This document shows, piece by piece, positions 34,016-44,424 of a stretch of 64,000 nucleotides of DNA; within the stretch, counting starts at the first letter, position 1; every line of letters begins with the position of its first letter. A program made the translations under genes and the position numbers. The DNA lies in the NCBI GenBank assembly GCA_034189125.1, contig JAXHVB010000006.1, forward strand, positions 4,296 through 68,295. The letters are read 5' to 3'. This stretch comes from UBA5862 sp002408105. GTDB lineage: Bacteria > Pseudomonadota > Gammaproteobacteria > Pseudomonadales > UBA5862. The notes under the pieces were generated by a model, which was not told the origin of the DNA, did not search any database, and was given only the letters and a program-made list of their open reading frames with translations.

Positions 34016-35903
34016 CCCTGCTGCTGGTTTCTTGTTGTGCCAGCTGTTGTAGCGCCCGCGCAAGGCCGGACGCCCGGCGGGTGGGCCGCTCCGCGGCGGT
34101 GGTTGCGATCAGATCGGCATCGCCAGTGATCCACAGGGCGCGTCGGGCCCGGGTCACCCCGGTGTAGAGCAGCTCACGGGTGAGCACCGGTGAGGGCTGG
34201 GGCGGTAACAGCATGACCACGTTCTGGTATTCCGAGCCTTGGCTCTTGTGGACGGTGATTGCGTAGGCGGCTTCATGGGCCGGGAGCCGATGGGGCGCGA
34301 AGTCCCGCAGGCTGCCATCGTTGCTGTCCCGAACGTAGGCCCGCAGGGCCCCGTCCGGCCCGGTGAGCACCACACCGGTGTCGCCGTTGTGCAGGCCCAG
34401 GGTGCGGCTGTTGGCGCGCACGATGAATGGCCACCCAGAATACCCACCTGAACGGTCCGGCCCAGCACCGAGGCGCTGTTCGATTTCCCGGTTCACTGCC
34501 AGGGTTCCCCATGGGCCTTCGCGCAACGCGCAGAGAACTTGAAACCCGTGCAGTGCATCCAGCGCCGCGCGGGGGTCAGCAAGGCTGGCGAGCTGTCGGG
34601 CACGTGCCACCATTTCGTCGAACACTGCTGCGTGGGCAACGGGCGATGAGGCACGGAAGAAGTGCAGCTCAGCTGCGGGGTCGTCGACACGGGTTGCGCG
34701 CTGCAGGAGCCCGCGCACCTGGGCCGCGTCACCCCCACGCACCGCGCTGGCGAAAGCACCGATCGTGGGGGCGCTCGGGTTGGCAGCACGAGCGAACCTG
34801 CGGCTGTGGACCAGGGTGACCACCTGATCTGCGAGCGTGCCCACAGGGTCTCCGGTCTCGGGCAGCGACTGCCCCGCAGCGCTGCCGAGGCGTGCCGCGC
34901 CGGCAGCGCTGAAACCATGCCCCTCCTTACAGACCTCGGCAAGCGCGGCGCCCGCTTCGACCGAGGCCAGCTGATCTGGGTCGCCGAGCAACAGCAGACG
35001 GGCGTTGCGCGGCAGGGCGTCCAGGGTTCGTGTCAGCAATGGCAGGTCGATCATCGAGGCTTCGTCGATGACCAGCACATCCACGGACAATGGATTGCTG
35101 GCCTGGTGCCTGGGGCGGGTGGGATCGCCTCGCAAGCCGATCAAACGGTGCAAGGTGGTGGCGTTGGGCACCAGCACCTGGGTCGCCTGCTGCAGCTCCC
35201 GGGGCAAGTTGGCGATGCCTGCGCCAATTGATGCGGCAAGGCGGGCAGCGGCCTTGCCGGTTGGGGCCGCCAGGGCCAACCGCAGCCGCTTGTGGTTGTT
35301 GCGGGCCGCTTGTGCCCCGAGCAGTGCAACCACTTGGGTGACCACATGGGTCTTGCCGGTGCCGGGACCGCCAGCGATCACCGCCAGCGGCTGCAGCACT
35401 GCATTGGCGGTCGCGACCCGCTGCCAGTCGAGTTCGTCCCCTGGCGGCCCGAAGAGGCGCTCAAGCATGGTCCGCAGCCAATCGAGGTCAACCGGCTCGG
35501 TCGCCGTTATTCGGCGTTCGAGGAGGCCCTGCGCCAGGCGCTGCTCCATGGCCCAGTACCGCTGTAGGTACAGGTGTCCGGCGTGCAGCACCAGGGGAGC
35601 GGACGCGTTGCCTTGACCGCTGTGCACCATGGGCCAGGCACACAGCGCCTGCGCCCAGGCATCAGCAGATGGAAACTTCACTTGCCGCTCACCGAACTCG
35701 AAAGCTGTGCCGGCATGTTCCGCCAACTCGACACAGAGGTGGCCCTGGCCGAGCTGCCGACTGACCAGGGCCGCCGATGCCCACAGCAGTGGGTCCTGTA
35801 CACCACCCAGGCGCACGAGCAGGTCGGCGAACTGTGAGTCGAGTGGGCGGCCCGAGGGCCGGTCTGCATCGGTGGTGGTGGGCGTTGGGTCCAGCGGGTC
35901 CAT
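34011..35903 (-). CDS. recD: exodeoxyribonuclease V subunit RecD
   Basis: 5'-3' helicase subunit of RecBCD, 630 aa. Walker A is GGPGTGKTHVVTQV; other SF1 motifs include VLVIDEASMIDLPLL, LLLLGDPDQLASVEAG and, near the end, AYAITVHKSQGSEYQNVVM and TGVTRARRALWI. It starts at ATG 35903, overlapping the recB stop by one base (TGATG), so translation is coupled. It is the last gene of the recC-recB-recD run. Confidence 0.97.
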   Translation of the reverse strand: MDPLDPTPTTTDADRPSGRPLDSQFADLLVRLGGVQDPLLWASAALVSRQLGQGHLCVELAEHAGTAFEFGERQVKFPSADAWAQALCAWPMVHSGQGNASAPLVLHAGHLYLQRYWAMEQRLAQGLLERRITATEPVDLDWLRTMLERLFGPPGDELDWQRVATANAVLQPLAVIAGGPGTGKTHVVTQVVALLGAQAARNNHKRLRLALAAPTGKAAARLAASIGAGIANLPRELQQATQVLVPNATTLHRLIGLRGDPTRPRHQASNPLSVDVLVIDEASMIDLPLLTRTLDALPRNARLLLLGDPDQLASVEAGAALAEVCKEGHGFSAAGAARLGSAAGQSLPETGDPVGTLADQVVTLVHSRRFARAANPSAPTIGAFASAVRGGDAAQVRGLLQRATRVDDPAAELHFFRASSPVAHAAVFDEMVARARQLASLADPRAALDALHGFQVLCALREGPWGTLAVNREIEQRLGAGPDRSGGYSGWPFIVRANSRTLGLHNGDTGVVLTGPDGALRAYVRDSNDGSLRDFAPHRLPAHEAAYAITVHKSQGSEYQNVVMLLPPQPSPVLTRELLYTGVTRARRALWITGDADLIATTAAERPTRRASGLARALQQLAQQETSSRD

Positions 35904-38900
35904 CAGGCCGGGTCACCAAGCAGGTGCGCGTCAAAGTTTTGGAGCCATTCCGCGCTCGGTCGGGCAAAGTACACGCCGGTGTGGTTGCTGTCGGGCTGCA
36001 TGCCACGCAGGTAGAGGTAAAACACGCCGCCAAAGTGCTGCTCATAGGTGTAACCCGACAGGCGTGCCTGCAAGTGGCGGTGCAGCGCGAGTGTATAGAG
36101 CAGGTACTGCAGGTCATACCGGTGGGCCAGCACCGAGGCACGCAGGCATTCGGGTCGGTAGTCCTCGAACCGGTCACCCAAGTGATTCGACTTGTAGTCG
36201 GCAAGGTAGTAGCGGCCTTGGTGCTCGAACACCAGGTCGATGTAGCCTTTGAGCGTGCCACGTTCGAGGCCCCGCTTAAGTCGCGGCCGGTGCGTCGACG
36301 GTCGGTCGTCGTCGTCGATGGCATCGATCCAGGCGTCGATCCGGCTGGGCTCGAACCCGTGAACCGGCAGGTAGAATTCCATTTCGCGCACGCACTGGTG
36401 CCTGCCAATGGAGGACAGGCGAACACCGGTGTCGTTCAGCGGTGTTTGCAAGACCGTGTCGAGTTGGTCACAGAGCACATCGGTCCAGGCTGGATCAAAA
36501 CCGAACTGCTCGAGCGTGCGCTCGACCCACTGCACATCCATCCGTGCGCCACCGAACTCGATGTGTTCAAGCAGGTGGTGCAAACAGTTGCCAGCCTGGG
36601 CACCGGCGGGAAAGTCAAAGAAGCTCCGATACTGCGGTGCTGTGGGTGGCTTGGTCATGGGCCCGATCAGGTCATCGTGCTCGGGCCGCTCAAGCAGGCC
36701 ACCACCCATGTCGGCAACCAGTGCGCTGTAGCTGCTGAGCCGCCAGTTTGCGCGGGTTGGAGGGATGGGTGGTGGCGGGGTTGCCTGGCCACGCAGCACT
36801 GCAGGTTCCGACCCAATCATGCCCGCCGGTGCAGTGATCGGCGGTGCAAAAGGACGGATTTCAAGGTCAACCCGGTGCTCGTCTCGCCACCGCGTCCAGG
36901 GCGCGATCAGGGACTCTTCGGTTTCCATGGTGTCGAGTGAGGTGGGCGGAAAATCGTCGGCGCGCTTGCCACTCAACAGGTACGCCAAGGGGGTATGTTG
37001 GATGTCTCGGATCGAGCCCCAGCCCAGAATGCACCCATGTGAGGCCCGAGTCAGGGCGACATACAGGAGCCGCACGCGTTCTGCGAACTGCTCCTTGGCT
37101 GCCAATTTTTCACGGGCCGTGTAGGCTTCGGTACCAAAGTCCACCTGCAGTTGGTCTGCCGCAGTCGGGTCGTGGAACAGCACGGGTGGCACCCCGCCTT
37201 TTCCATTGACCTTGTGCGGACCTTTGGTCAGGGCGACGAACGGCAGCACCACGACTGGAAATTCCAAGCCCTTGGACGCGTGCACTGTGACGATTTGCAC
37301 CATTGTCTGGTCGCCTTCCAAGCGCAACTCAGAGGCACCGTCACCACGTGGTGGGTGCTCAATTTGTTGGCGCAGCCAGCGCAGCTGTCGCTCCATGCCG
37401 GGGTGTTCGTCTGCTGCCTGTTGCAGCAGCTCCGCCAGGTGCAGCAAGTTGGTGGCGCGGCGGGGTGCCCCCTGTGACTGCGGGCCTGGTGCGAAGATCC
37501 TGGCCACCACCGCTTCAACGCGCAGCAACTGGTGCAACATCACCAGGGGGCCGCGCGATTCCCACAGGTCGCGGTACGCCATGAAGCGTTCGATCCGGTG
37601 CTCCCACTGTGGGCCACTGGCGAGTTCGGCGTAGACCCCAGCGGCATCCAGGCCCAGCAACTGGGTGGCCACACAGGCCCGCATGCGCGATTCGCTTTCG
37701 GGCGCCTCGACAGCGCGCAAAACCGCTTCGAGCTCAAGTGCTTGTGGGGTCGAGAAGACGCTCTGCTGTCCGCGGTGGGCGCTGGGTACCCCGAGCCCTG
37801 CGAGGGCCTGCTGCATGCTGTGGGCCTCATCGTGGCTGGACACCAGAACAGCGATGTCACTGGCCCGCAGCGGGGCCTTTGCCTTGTGGCTGCTCTGGAG
37901 CCAAGCCTGGCCCTCGACCGCCAGATTCAGCAGGCGCGAGACCTCTACGGCGCAGCGCTCTGCCAGCATCGCCTGGGCTTTTTCCTTAGACAGGGGCTTG
38001 CCTTCGGGCTTGAGGGGCAGCACCTGCAAGGCGGCGGCGGTCTCGCCGTTGACCTTCAGGGCATGGGCGCCAGGCTCGACTGCCGCTTCGACCTTGGGCA
38101 GGCGAATGTCCTCATCGTACACAAAGGGCGCGGGGTGCTGGCGAAACAGCTGGTCGACAGCCGTCACCAGTTCGTCGCTTGCACGCCAGTTGGTGTGCAG
38201 CGTGAACCGGTCCACTGACTCCCGAGTCGCCTGCCTGGCCTGCAGATAAGTGAACACATCGGCACCACGAAAGGCGTAAATGGCCTGCTTGGGGTCACCG
38301 ATCAACAGCAAGGCGGTGTTGGGTTCAGCGTAGACCCGATCGAAGATGCGGTACTGCAGTGGATCCGTGTCTTGAAACTCATCGACCAAGGCAATCGGGT
38401 GGCGGTTCGCGAGCGTGCGAGCGAGCTGATCCCCTGCTGGACCCTGAAGGCCGGCATCGACGCCCAGAAGCAGGTCTTCGAAGCCGAAGGTGGCTGCGGC
38501 GCGATTGTGTGCCCGGATCGAGGTGTGCAGCGATTGGACTGCTGCGTGGCGCAATTGCCAAGCCCAGATTCGGTCGAGTGATTCGACCGCATCAAACAAG
38601 GCACTGCAGGACTCCATGAAGTCGAGGTGGGGTGGGTTCCAGCCCGCTTTCTTTGCCTTTGCTGAACGACAAGAGGCCATGTGCACCGTGGAGACCAGTT
38701 CAAGTCGGTGCGGTGTTGGCAGGGTCGGTGAGGCGAACCACAGGTCCCAGGTGCGCCAGTCTTGTTCCAGCTCATCCGGATGATACTCCCGCTTGTTTGC
38801 GGATTTCTTGAGGTAGCCCGCGGCGACGGCATTGCCGATGAGTTCGGTCAGTTGGGGCCGCGCCGTCGGCCAGGCGTCCTTCAGGGTGATCAGTAGCCGC

Positions 38901-39562
38901 TCGACCTCCGCCGTCAGGGCATTGATGATCGCGGGTTCTGGCGCCGGGCCGATGTCCAACGTGGGGTTGTTCAGCACCCCTTCGAGCTCGTCCAATAGTT
39001 GATGCGGATGGTTCCAGTGCTGGCGGGCCCAGCCAATGTAGGACACGGGTTTTGCGTGAAAATGGCGCCGCCAAAAGTCCTCGATGCCGCGCTCGCGCAT
39101 GGGCCGGGAATCGGTGATCAGCTCGTGTTTCAATGGCTGACCGCTGTCCAGTGCCAGGTCCCGCAGCACACGGTGGCAGTAGCCGTGGATTGTGAAAATG
39201 GGTGCCTGATCAATGCGGCTGAGGCAGTTGCGCAGTCGCGCTGCAGTTGCTTGGGGGTCAGGGGTCTGCTGAACCAATGCGCTCAGTAACGGGTCTTCAA
39301 GGTCGGTACTTTCGGCGTCGAAGGCCAGTGCCGCGGCCTTGACGCGCGCGTGAATGCGCTCGCGCAGTTCCGCTGTGGCCGCTTCCGTAAAGGTCACCAC
39401 CAGGACTTCTGTGATGTCCAGGGGGCGCTGCTTCAGGGGGCTCGGCTCCACGAGTGCGCGCAGGTGTAAGCCGGCGATGGTAAAGGTCTTGCCGGTGCCG
39501 GCGCTCGCTTCGATCAGACGGCGACCCTGGAGGGGCAGTTGGGTGAGATCCAGCGGCTTCAC
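35903..39562 (-). CDS. recB: exodeoxyribonuclease V subunit RecB
   Basis: 3'-5' helicase and nuclease subunit, 1219 aa. The UvrD-type Walker A is ASAGTGKTFTIAG, with helicase motifs VDEFQDTDPLQYRIF and LIGDPKQAIYAFRGAD. The C-terminal nuclease core appears in KGYIDLVFEHQGRYYLADYK followed by SN, with the catalytic Asp and Lys. The start is GTG 39562, overlapping the recC stop as GTGA. No ptrA gene intervenes as it does in E. coli. Confidence 0.98.
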   Translation of the reverse strand: MKPLDLTQLPLQGRRLIEASAGTGKTFTIAGLHLRALVEPSPLKQRPLDITEVLVVTFTEAATAELRERIHARVKAAALAFDAESTDLEDPLLSALVQQTPDPQATAARLRNCLSRIDQAPIFTIHGYCHRVLRDLALDSGQPLKHELITDSRPMRERGIEDFWRRHFHAKPVSYIGWARQHWNHPHQLLDELEGVLNNPTLDIGPAPEPAIINALTAEVERLLITLKDAWPTARPQLTELIGNAVAAGYLKKSANKREYHPDELEQDWRTWDLWFASPTLPTPHRLELVSTVHMASCRSAKAKKAGWNPPHLDFMESCSALFDAVESLDRIWAWQLRHAAVQSLHTSIRAHNRAAATFGFEDLLLGVDAGLQGPAGDQLARTLANRHPIALVDEFQDTDPLQYRIFDRVYAEPNTALLLIGDPKQAIYAFRGADVFTYLQARQATRESVDRFTLHTNWRASDELVTAVDQLFRQHPAPFVYDEDIRLPKVEAAVEPGAHALKVNGETAAALQVLPLKPEGKPLSKEKAQAMLAERCAVEVSRLLNLAVEGQAWLQSSHKAKAPLRASDIAVLVSSHDEAHSMQQALAGLGVPSAHRGQQSVFSTPQALELEAVLRAVEAPESESRMRACVATQLLGLDAAGVYAELASGPQWEHRIERFMAYRDLWESRGPLVMLHQLLRVEAVVARIFAPGPQSQGAPRRATNLLHLAELLQQAADEHPGMERQLRWLRQQIEHPPRGDGASELRLEGDQTMVQIVTVHASKGLEFPVVVLPFVALTKGPHKVNGKGGVPPVLFHDPTAADQLQVDFGTEAYTAREKLAAKEQFAERVRLLYVALTRASHGCILGWGSIRDIQHTPLAYLLSGKRADDFPPTSLDTMETEESLIAPWTRWRDEHRVDLEIRPFAPPITAPAGMIGSEPAVLRGQATPPPPIPPTRANWRLSSYSALVADMGGGLLERPEHDDLIGPMTKPPTAPQYRSFFDFPAGAQAGNCLHHLLEHIEFGGARMDVQWVERTLEQFGFDPAWTDVLCDQLDTVLQTPLNDTGVRLSSIGRHQCVREMEFYLPVHGFEPSRIDAWIDAIDDDDRPSTHRPRLKRGLERGTLKGYIDLVFEHQGRYYLADYKSNHLGDRFEDYRPECLRASVLAHRYDLQYLLYTLALHRHLQARLSGYTYEQHFGGVFYLYLRGMQPDSNHTGVYFARPSAEWLQNFDAHLLGDPA

Positions 39563-42500
39563 GGGGATGGTCCGGTCGGGTCTAGGCCATCAAGCAGTGG
39601 ACCCCAGACCCGGAGGGCAAGCTCGGCAAATGTCGCTGAACCCAGCGGATCCCGTGCACGGGACAGCAAGGCGAACTCCGGCTTGGCGCGCTCTCCCGGG
39701 CTGTACTTGGAGCCATTCCAGGTCCGGTAGGCTTTCTCAATGGCGGCTTGATGGTTCGGTTCATCTGGTTTTTCGCGTACCGCCTTCGCGTAGGTGTGGC
39801 TGGTGTCCGGAAAGAAGTCGAGGGGCTCACACATGCCCGAAAAGTAGCGTTCAAGCAGGTCGTCCAGGTAACACCGCGCCTGCTCCTTGGCAATCGATGC
39901 AAAGGTCTGAACATCCTCCAGCCCAATGAACCGGCTGCCTTCAAAGTCCTCGATCTGGGCGCAGAGCGTCAGGTGATGCAACCAGAGTCTGAGGCTGTCG
40001 ACTGCCCGCAATTTACCGGGTCTCCACAGGGTCAACCAGCCCTTCTGTGGCCGTGGCATCCAGCCTCGCAGTGAACCTTTGGATAGGTGGATCTCAATTT
40101 CAAGGTCCAGCCCGGTGCTCGGTGGGGCGGCCTCAAGCCGAGCCCGCAGCCTGTCCAACTTGCGGTCTTCTTCTTGCAAAATGAGCGCGCCGGCGGGCCC
40201 TGTGGGCAACGTGCCCGCAGCTTCCAACTGTTCGAGGGACCGCGCCACGGCTTTTGGAGTCAGATCGAGCAGTTCAGTACGCAGGAGGTAGCGATCGAGG
40301 CCGTTGAGGGTGAAGGGTTCGAGGTCATCGACCGCCGAGTCGGGTTCGGTCAGGCGCAGGTCGAGGCGCTCGTTCAGAAGTGCGCGTGTCGGGTTTTGCC
40401 AGAAGCTGAGCAGGCTGGAGAGCGCCACCTCGGTGCTGGTCAACGGAGGAAGCTTTACGGCGAAGAAGTCCGCCGGCCAGGACGGCATTTGAATCGAATT
40501 GGACGGCTCCAACCAGAGATCGTTGTGGCTCGACTTGGAGCCCGGGCCCGGGCTGTATTGCGCACTGAAGGGCTGCATCGGATGGAGGCGTTGAATCCGG
40601 GTCGTTGGCGACTCCTCGGAGTCGGCACAGTAAAATCCGCGCTCAATCTGGGTCAGGAGTTCGTCGATCAAGACAGACGGAAGCAGGGGCTTGCCATCGC
40701 GAAGGCTGCGGCCAACGTAACTTAGGTAAAACTGCTGTCTGGCCGACAGCAGTGCCTCCAAAAACAGGTAGCGGTCATCTTCTCGGAGGGCCCGGTCGCC
40801 AGCCCGTGGCTGAAGAGCCATCCGGTTGAAGCTAAGGGCGGGTTCCGAACGGGGGAACGCCTGGTCGCCAAGGCCGAGCAGACACACGATCTGAAATGGA
40901 ACCGAACGCATTGGCACCATGGCGCAGAATGTGACCTGTCCGGTGAGGTAACCACTGGCTTGCACCTGGTTCTCAAGCAATTGTTGCAGCGCTGTGCGCA
41001 CCCACTGGGGGGGCAGAGGTTGCTCCACAGCCGCTTGGGACCAGCTGTCGGTCAAGGACTCAATGGCGGTGTGCAAGCGCTGCAGTGAGCGGGTGGACTC
41101 AGGTTCACTTGGCCTGAAAAACTGCTCGATGATGCCGTGGAGTACGGCGCTCCAGCGGGCTGGTGGGTGCGGCGTCGACAGCTGACGGCGCAACTGAAGG
41201 AGTTGTTGCCAGAACACCCCGAACAGCCCAAGAAGGGGTGCATTGCTGCCTTCAATGTGCGGATAGGGCGCAACGCCAGAGTGGCACAGGTCGTCGCGTT
41301 CGAGTGCGTAGCCGAGCAGCAGTCGGTCGAGCCCGAACCGCCAGGTGTGGTGCCCGACCTCGGGCAATCCTTCCTCCCCGCGGTGTGCGGCGTCGGCGCC
41401 CCACCGAATACCCGATTCCTCGAACCATTCACGCAGGCGCAGCACCGACTCCGCATTGAGATCGAACCGCGCCTGCACCTCTGGATGTTCGAGCAACCCG
41501 AGTACTTCGCTCAGGGGCAAGCGGCTGTCCGGAAGATTGAGAAAATTCAGAAACAGGCGCACCAGGGGGTCGCACCTGAGATCAGACATGTCGCTGAGGG
41601 ACCAGGGGACTTCCGTTGCCGGTGTGGATTGCCCAAAAACTGCCTCAATGTAGGGCGCATAGGCCGCTACATTCGGCATCATGACGACGATGTCACGTGG
41701 CTCGATGCCGGGGTCGGCCAGCAGGTTCACCAGGTGATCGTGCAACACCTGCACCTCGCGCAAAGGGCTGTGGCACAGGTGCACTTGAATGGACCGGTCG
41801 TCGGCCGCCAGTGCGAGCGGCTCCACATCGCCATCCGGAGCCCGGTCGTGGAGCAGGAGAATGTCGGTCTGCAGTTGTTCCAACAGACTCAGCCCCGGCG
41901 ACCCAGATGCTGTGAAGCAGTCGTGGTGCTCGCCGTCCGAGGCCGCGAGTTGTTCATGAAACTGCCGCCCCGCGTCGCCCCAGGCGGCGAGCAGTCGGTT
42001 GGGAATGGCATAGTAGTCACTCAGATCAGGGCGTCCGTGGCGTGTCCACAGTGCCTGCAAGCGGGCCAGGCGGCGCGGAGAGACAAGGTCGCCCCAATAG
42101 TGCAAGCACGGGTTTAGAACCAACAGGTCGACGGGGATCTGTGTGGCCAACGCCTGCAGCAACTGCAGGTATGCCGGTGGCACCGTGGTCGGGGCGAACA
42201 CCAACATCCGGTGCGGTAGATGGATCTGCGAGACCTGGCCCTTGAGTAGGTCCTCAATGTAGTTGCGCAGTGCCACCGCACGGTGGGGAACGGAGGAGCC
42301 AACATCCATCCGAAGCGCATGCCAGAGCGCTTGCTGCCAGTGACATTCGTCGGCGGAAGGCGCGGCAGCTTCCCATTCCAACACCCAATCGGGCCGGTAC
42401 ACCAAGTATTGATCGAACAGATCCGCGAGCGCATCGGCCAGTTGATACGCCTGAACACTGTGGGCCCCATGGTTGTTGATCTGTTGGCGCAGGGCCTGAA

Positions 42501-42849
42501 CGACTTCGGAGTCCCCTGGGGTGCGTTCAAGTGCGCCCGATTCCAGCAGCCTGGGCAGTAGGTTCAGAATCCGCCACCGCAAGCTGTCGCGACGAAATGG
42601 CTCGCTGTGGGCGTCGCGCTGCTCATGTGCTGCCACCAGTTCCCAGATGAGGTTGCCCAGAAACGGGAAGCGCAGGTTGGCAGCAATGCCCCAGCGGTTT
42701 GCCAGTTGCAGCGACAACCAGTGCGCCATGCTGCGGTGGGGAACGACAATGGTTTCTGCCGCCAGCGGTGGGGCTGACGCCTGGCGCACCAGGTGATCCA
42801 GCACCTCCACCAGGGTCTCCATGCGGTTGCTGTGGTGCACGCGCAGCAT
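39559..42849 (-). CDS. recC: exodeoxyribonuclease V subunit RecC
   Basis: Chi-recognition subunit of RecBCD, 1096 aa. Family features include the N-terminal LRVHHSNRMETLVEVL, IVVPHRSMAHWLSLQLANRW followed by GIAANLRFPF, and WSLSDMSD; it lacks functional helicase motifs, as expected. It heads the operon; the 138 bases before its start show no obvious promoter. The start codon region is MLRVHHSNRM at 42849. Confidence 0.97.
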   Translation of the reverse strand: MLRVHHSNRMETLVEVLDHLVRQASAPPLAAETIVVPHRSMAHWLSLQLANRWGIAANLRFPFLGNLIWELVAAHEQRDAHSEPFRRDSLRWRILNLLPRLLESGALERTPGDSEVVQALRQQINNHGAHSVQAYQLADALADLFDQYLVYRPDWVLEWEAAAPSADECHWQQALWHALRMDVGSSVPHRAVALRNYIEDLLKGQVSQIHLPHRMLVFAPTTVPPAYLQLLQALATQIPVDLLVLNPCLHYWGDLVSPRRLARLQALWTRHGRPDLSDYYAIPNRLLAAWGDAGRQFHEQLAASDGEHHDCFTASGSPGLSLLEQLQTDILLLHDRAPDGDVEPLALAADDRSIQVHLCHSPLREVQVLHDHLVNLLADPGIEPRDIVVMMPNVAAYAPYIEAVFGQSTPATEVPWSLSDMSDLRCDPLVRLFLNFLNLPDSRLPLSEVLGLLEHPEVQARFDLNAESVLRLREWFEESGIRWGADAAHRGEEGLPEVGHHTWRFGLDRLLLGYALERDDLCHSGVAPYPHIEGSNAPLLGLFGVFWQQLLQLRRQLSTPHPPARWSAVLHGIIEQFFRPSEPESTRSLQRLHTAIESLTDSWSQAAVEQPLPPQWVRTALQQLLENQVQASGYLTGQVTFCAMVPMRSVPFQIVCLLGLGDQAFPRSEPALSFNRMALQPRAGDRALREDDRYLFLEALLSARQQFYLSYVGRSLRDGKPLLPSVLIDELLTQIERGFYCADSEESPTTRIQRLHPMQPFSAQYSPGPGSKSSHNDLWLEPSNSIQMPSWPADFFAVKLPPLTSTEVALSSLLSFWQNPTRALLNERLDLRLTEPDSAVDDLEPFTLNGLDRYLLRTELLDLTPKAVARSLEQLEAAGTLPTGPAGALILQEEDRKLDRLRARLEAAPPSTGLDLEIEIHLSKGSLRGWMPRPQKGWLTLWRPGKLRAVDSLRLWLHHLTLCAQIEDFEGSRFIGLEDVQTFASIAKEQARCYLDDLLERYFSGMCEPLDFFPDTSHTYAKAVREKPDEPNHQAAIEKAYRTWNGSKYSPGERAKPEFALLSRARDPLGSATFAELALRVWGPLLDGLDPTGPSP

Positions 42850-42987
42850 GGGATTCAGACAGGGTCCGGCGGGGTTTTGGATGGGGGTGTTGGAACCGAG
42901 GACAGCGTGCGCATGTGGCCAGTCTAGCGCCTTGCGCAGGGGGCGTGCGACCCGCTGTTACGGCCTGCCTTTAGGGATCGGAATCGA

Positions 42988-43383
42988 CTAGTGGCCGGTA
43001 TCGACGGGCCGCACCGGGCGTCCCTGACGGGCCAGGTCCCGTTCGATCAGCTCCATGTTGCGCAGGTTGGCCTTCCAGCCGAAGTCGAACAGGTCGCCAA
43101 TCAAGGGGATGGCGCCAACCACGAAGTCGACACCGAGGTTCCACAGCATGCGCACCAGGGTTCGCTTGCGCACGCCCAGCCGGTGTGCGGTGCCAATAAA
43201 GTACAGCGAAACCGCAAAGCTGGCGCCATCACCCACGCCTGGCACCAGCCCGATCAGGCTGTCGAGGCCGAAACGAAATCTGGTGCCCGGCAGTTGGAAG
43301 CTGCTGTCCAGGGTGCGCGCCAGGCGCCGCAACCGCTCGAGCTGGTTGTTGGTTTGGTCTGGAGGGGAGCTGGGTGCTGTCAT
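42988..43383 (-). CDS. DUF4112 family membrane protein
   Basis: A 131-aa inner-membrane protein. The DUF4112 core is clear: LDSSFQLPGTRFRFGLDSLI, GLVPGVGDGASFAVSLYFIG, and VDFVVGAIPLIGDLFDFGWK followed by ANLRN. Two hydrophobic hairpins are visible. Its function is unknown. ATG 43383 is the chosen start; the frame is open to 43614 but homology ends here. It is divergent from the ABM-type gene. Confidence 0.88.
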   Translation of the reverse strand: MTAPSSPPDQTNNQLERLRRLARTLDSSFQLPGTRFRFGLDSLIGLVPGVGDGASFAVSLYFIGTAHRLGVRKRTLVRMLWNLGVDFVVGAIPLIGDLFDFGWKANLRNMELIERDLARQGRPVRPVDTGH

Positions 43384-43543
43384 GGATGGTCTCAGTCTCG
43401 GCGTGTCCGGAACGAGTGGACGGGTGTGTTGTGAAAGGACTTTGTTTACCATTCGACGTGCTGGCACCGCATCGGTTCCGAGGGCTTCCCGCTCCGCCCG
43501 GTGAACCTGTGCTTCGACCCCATTCATCTCTGAGGAGCTTACC

Positions 43544-43870
43544 ATGTACATCGCCATGAACCGGTTCATGATCGTTAAGGGGCGTGAGGCCGACTTCGAG
43601 GCCATCTGGCGCAACCGCGACAGCCACCTGAAGGACGTACCGGGCTTCCATGAATTCCATTTGCTGCGCGGCCCGGAGGAGGGTGAGGGGATACTTTATT
43701 CCAGCCACTCACTGTGGGATTCGCGGGCTGCGTTCGAGAATTGGACCAAGTCGGAGTCCTTTCGCCGCGCCCATGCGGGAGCGGGTGCGAGTAAGGGCAT
43801 GTACATGGGTCCGCCGAAGTTTGAGGGCTTCGAGGTGGTGTTGGACGAGCGCAAAGTCGCCAACGGGTGA
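43544..43870 (+). CDS. antibiotic biosynthesis monooxygenase family protein, IsdG-like
   Basis: A 108-aa ferredoxin-like ABM protein. Residues equivalent to the IsdG/HmoA haem-degrading triad (Asn, Trp, His) are at Asn6, Trp67 and His77, in AMNRFMIVKG and FENWTKSESFRRAHA, making haem oxygenase activity plausible. ATG 43544 is preceded by GGAG at 7 bases. Its stop overlaps the next gene's GTG (GTGA). ABM members vary in function, so haem is an inference from those three residues. Confidence 0.85.
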   Translation: MYIAMNRFMIVKGREADFEAIWRNRDSHLKDVPGFHEFHLLRGPEEGEGILYSSHSLWDSRAAFENWTKSESFRRAHAGAGASKGMYMGPPKFEGFEVVLDERKVANG

Positions 43871-44424
43871 ATGCGCCGACGCTGACCCGGGCGCAGCAGG
43901 ATGAAGTGATCGCAGCCACGGATGCCTGGCTGGAGTTCGCCCGCCAGCGGGTCGCATGGGCGCTCTCGCCGGTGGCGGTCCAGTTCGACTTGCAGGGTCT
44001 TGCAGCTGGGCAATACCGGCTGCAGCAGGGACGGGCCTGGATTCGCTACAACGCGCCCCTGTTCGCGCGCCACTATGCTGAAAATCTGGCCGAAACCGTG
44101 CCCCACGAAGTCGCCCACCATGTCGTGGCCGCTTGCCCCGGTCGGCAGTCCGAGCCGCCTCATGGGCGCAGTTGGCAGCGGGTGATGCAGTCGTTCGGGC
44201 TGGAACCAAGGGCGTGCCATCGGTTCAGTGACTTTGAAGGCCTGCCCGTACGCCGGCAACGGCGCCATTCCTACCTGTGTGCCTGCGGGCCTCAGTGGTT
44301 GACCACTGTGCGCCACAACCGTGTGTTGCGCGGTGACGCCCAGTACGCCTGTCGCCAATGCGGTGAATTGCTGAGGTCAGTGGCCCCTCCCGGCTTGGAG
44401 GGGCAGGTGGGTGCGCCAGTGTGA
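43867..44424 (+). CDS. SprT-like zinc metalloprotease
   Basis: A 185-aa SprT family protein. The metalloprotease motif HEVAH sits at residues 80-84, and a C-terminal zinc ribbon is formed by CACG and CRQCGE. Relatives of SPRTN cleave DNA-protein crosslinks in eukaryotes; the bacterial role is unsettled. GTG start at 43867 overlaps the ABM gene, and its own stop overlaps the next GTG, giving a coupled run. Confidence 0.9.
   Translation: MNAPTLTRAQQDEVIAATDAWLEFARQRVAWALSPVAVQFDLQGLAAGQYRLQQGRAWIRYNAPLFARHYAENLAETVPHEVAHHVVAACPGRQSEPPHGRSWQRVMQSFGLEPRACHRFSDFEGLPVRRQRRHSYLCACGPQWLTTVRHNRVLRGDAQYACRQCGELLRSVAPPGLEGQVGAPV

Noticed and set aside
32824..34167. 447-codon open frame on the plus strand opposite lon
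   Set aside because: It is the complement of lon and recD coding sequence; composition and lack of motifs mark it as a shadow.
41137..42117. 326-codon open frame opposite recC
   Set aside because: No motif, and fully antisense to a conserved gene.
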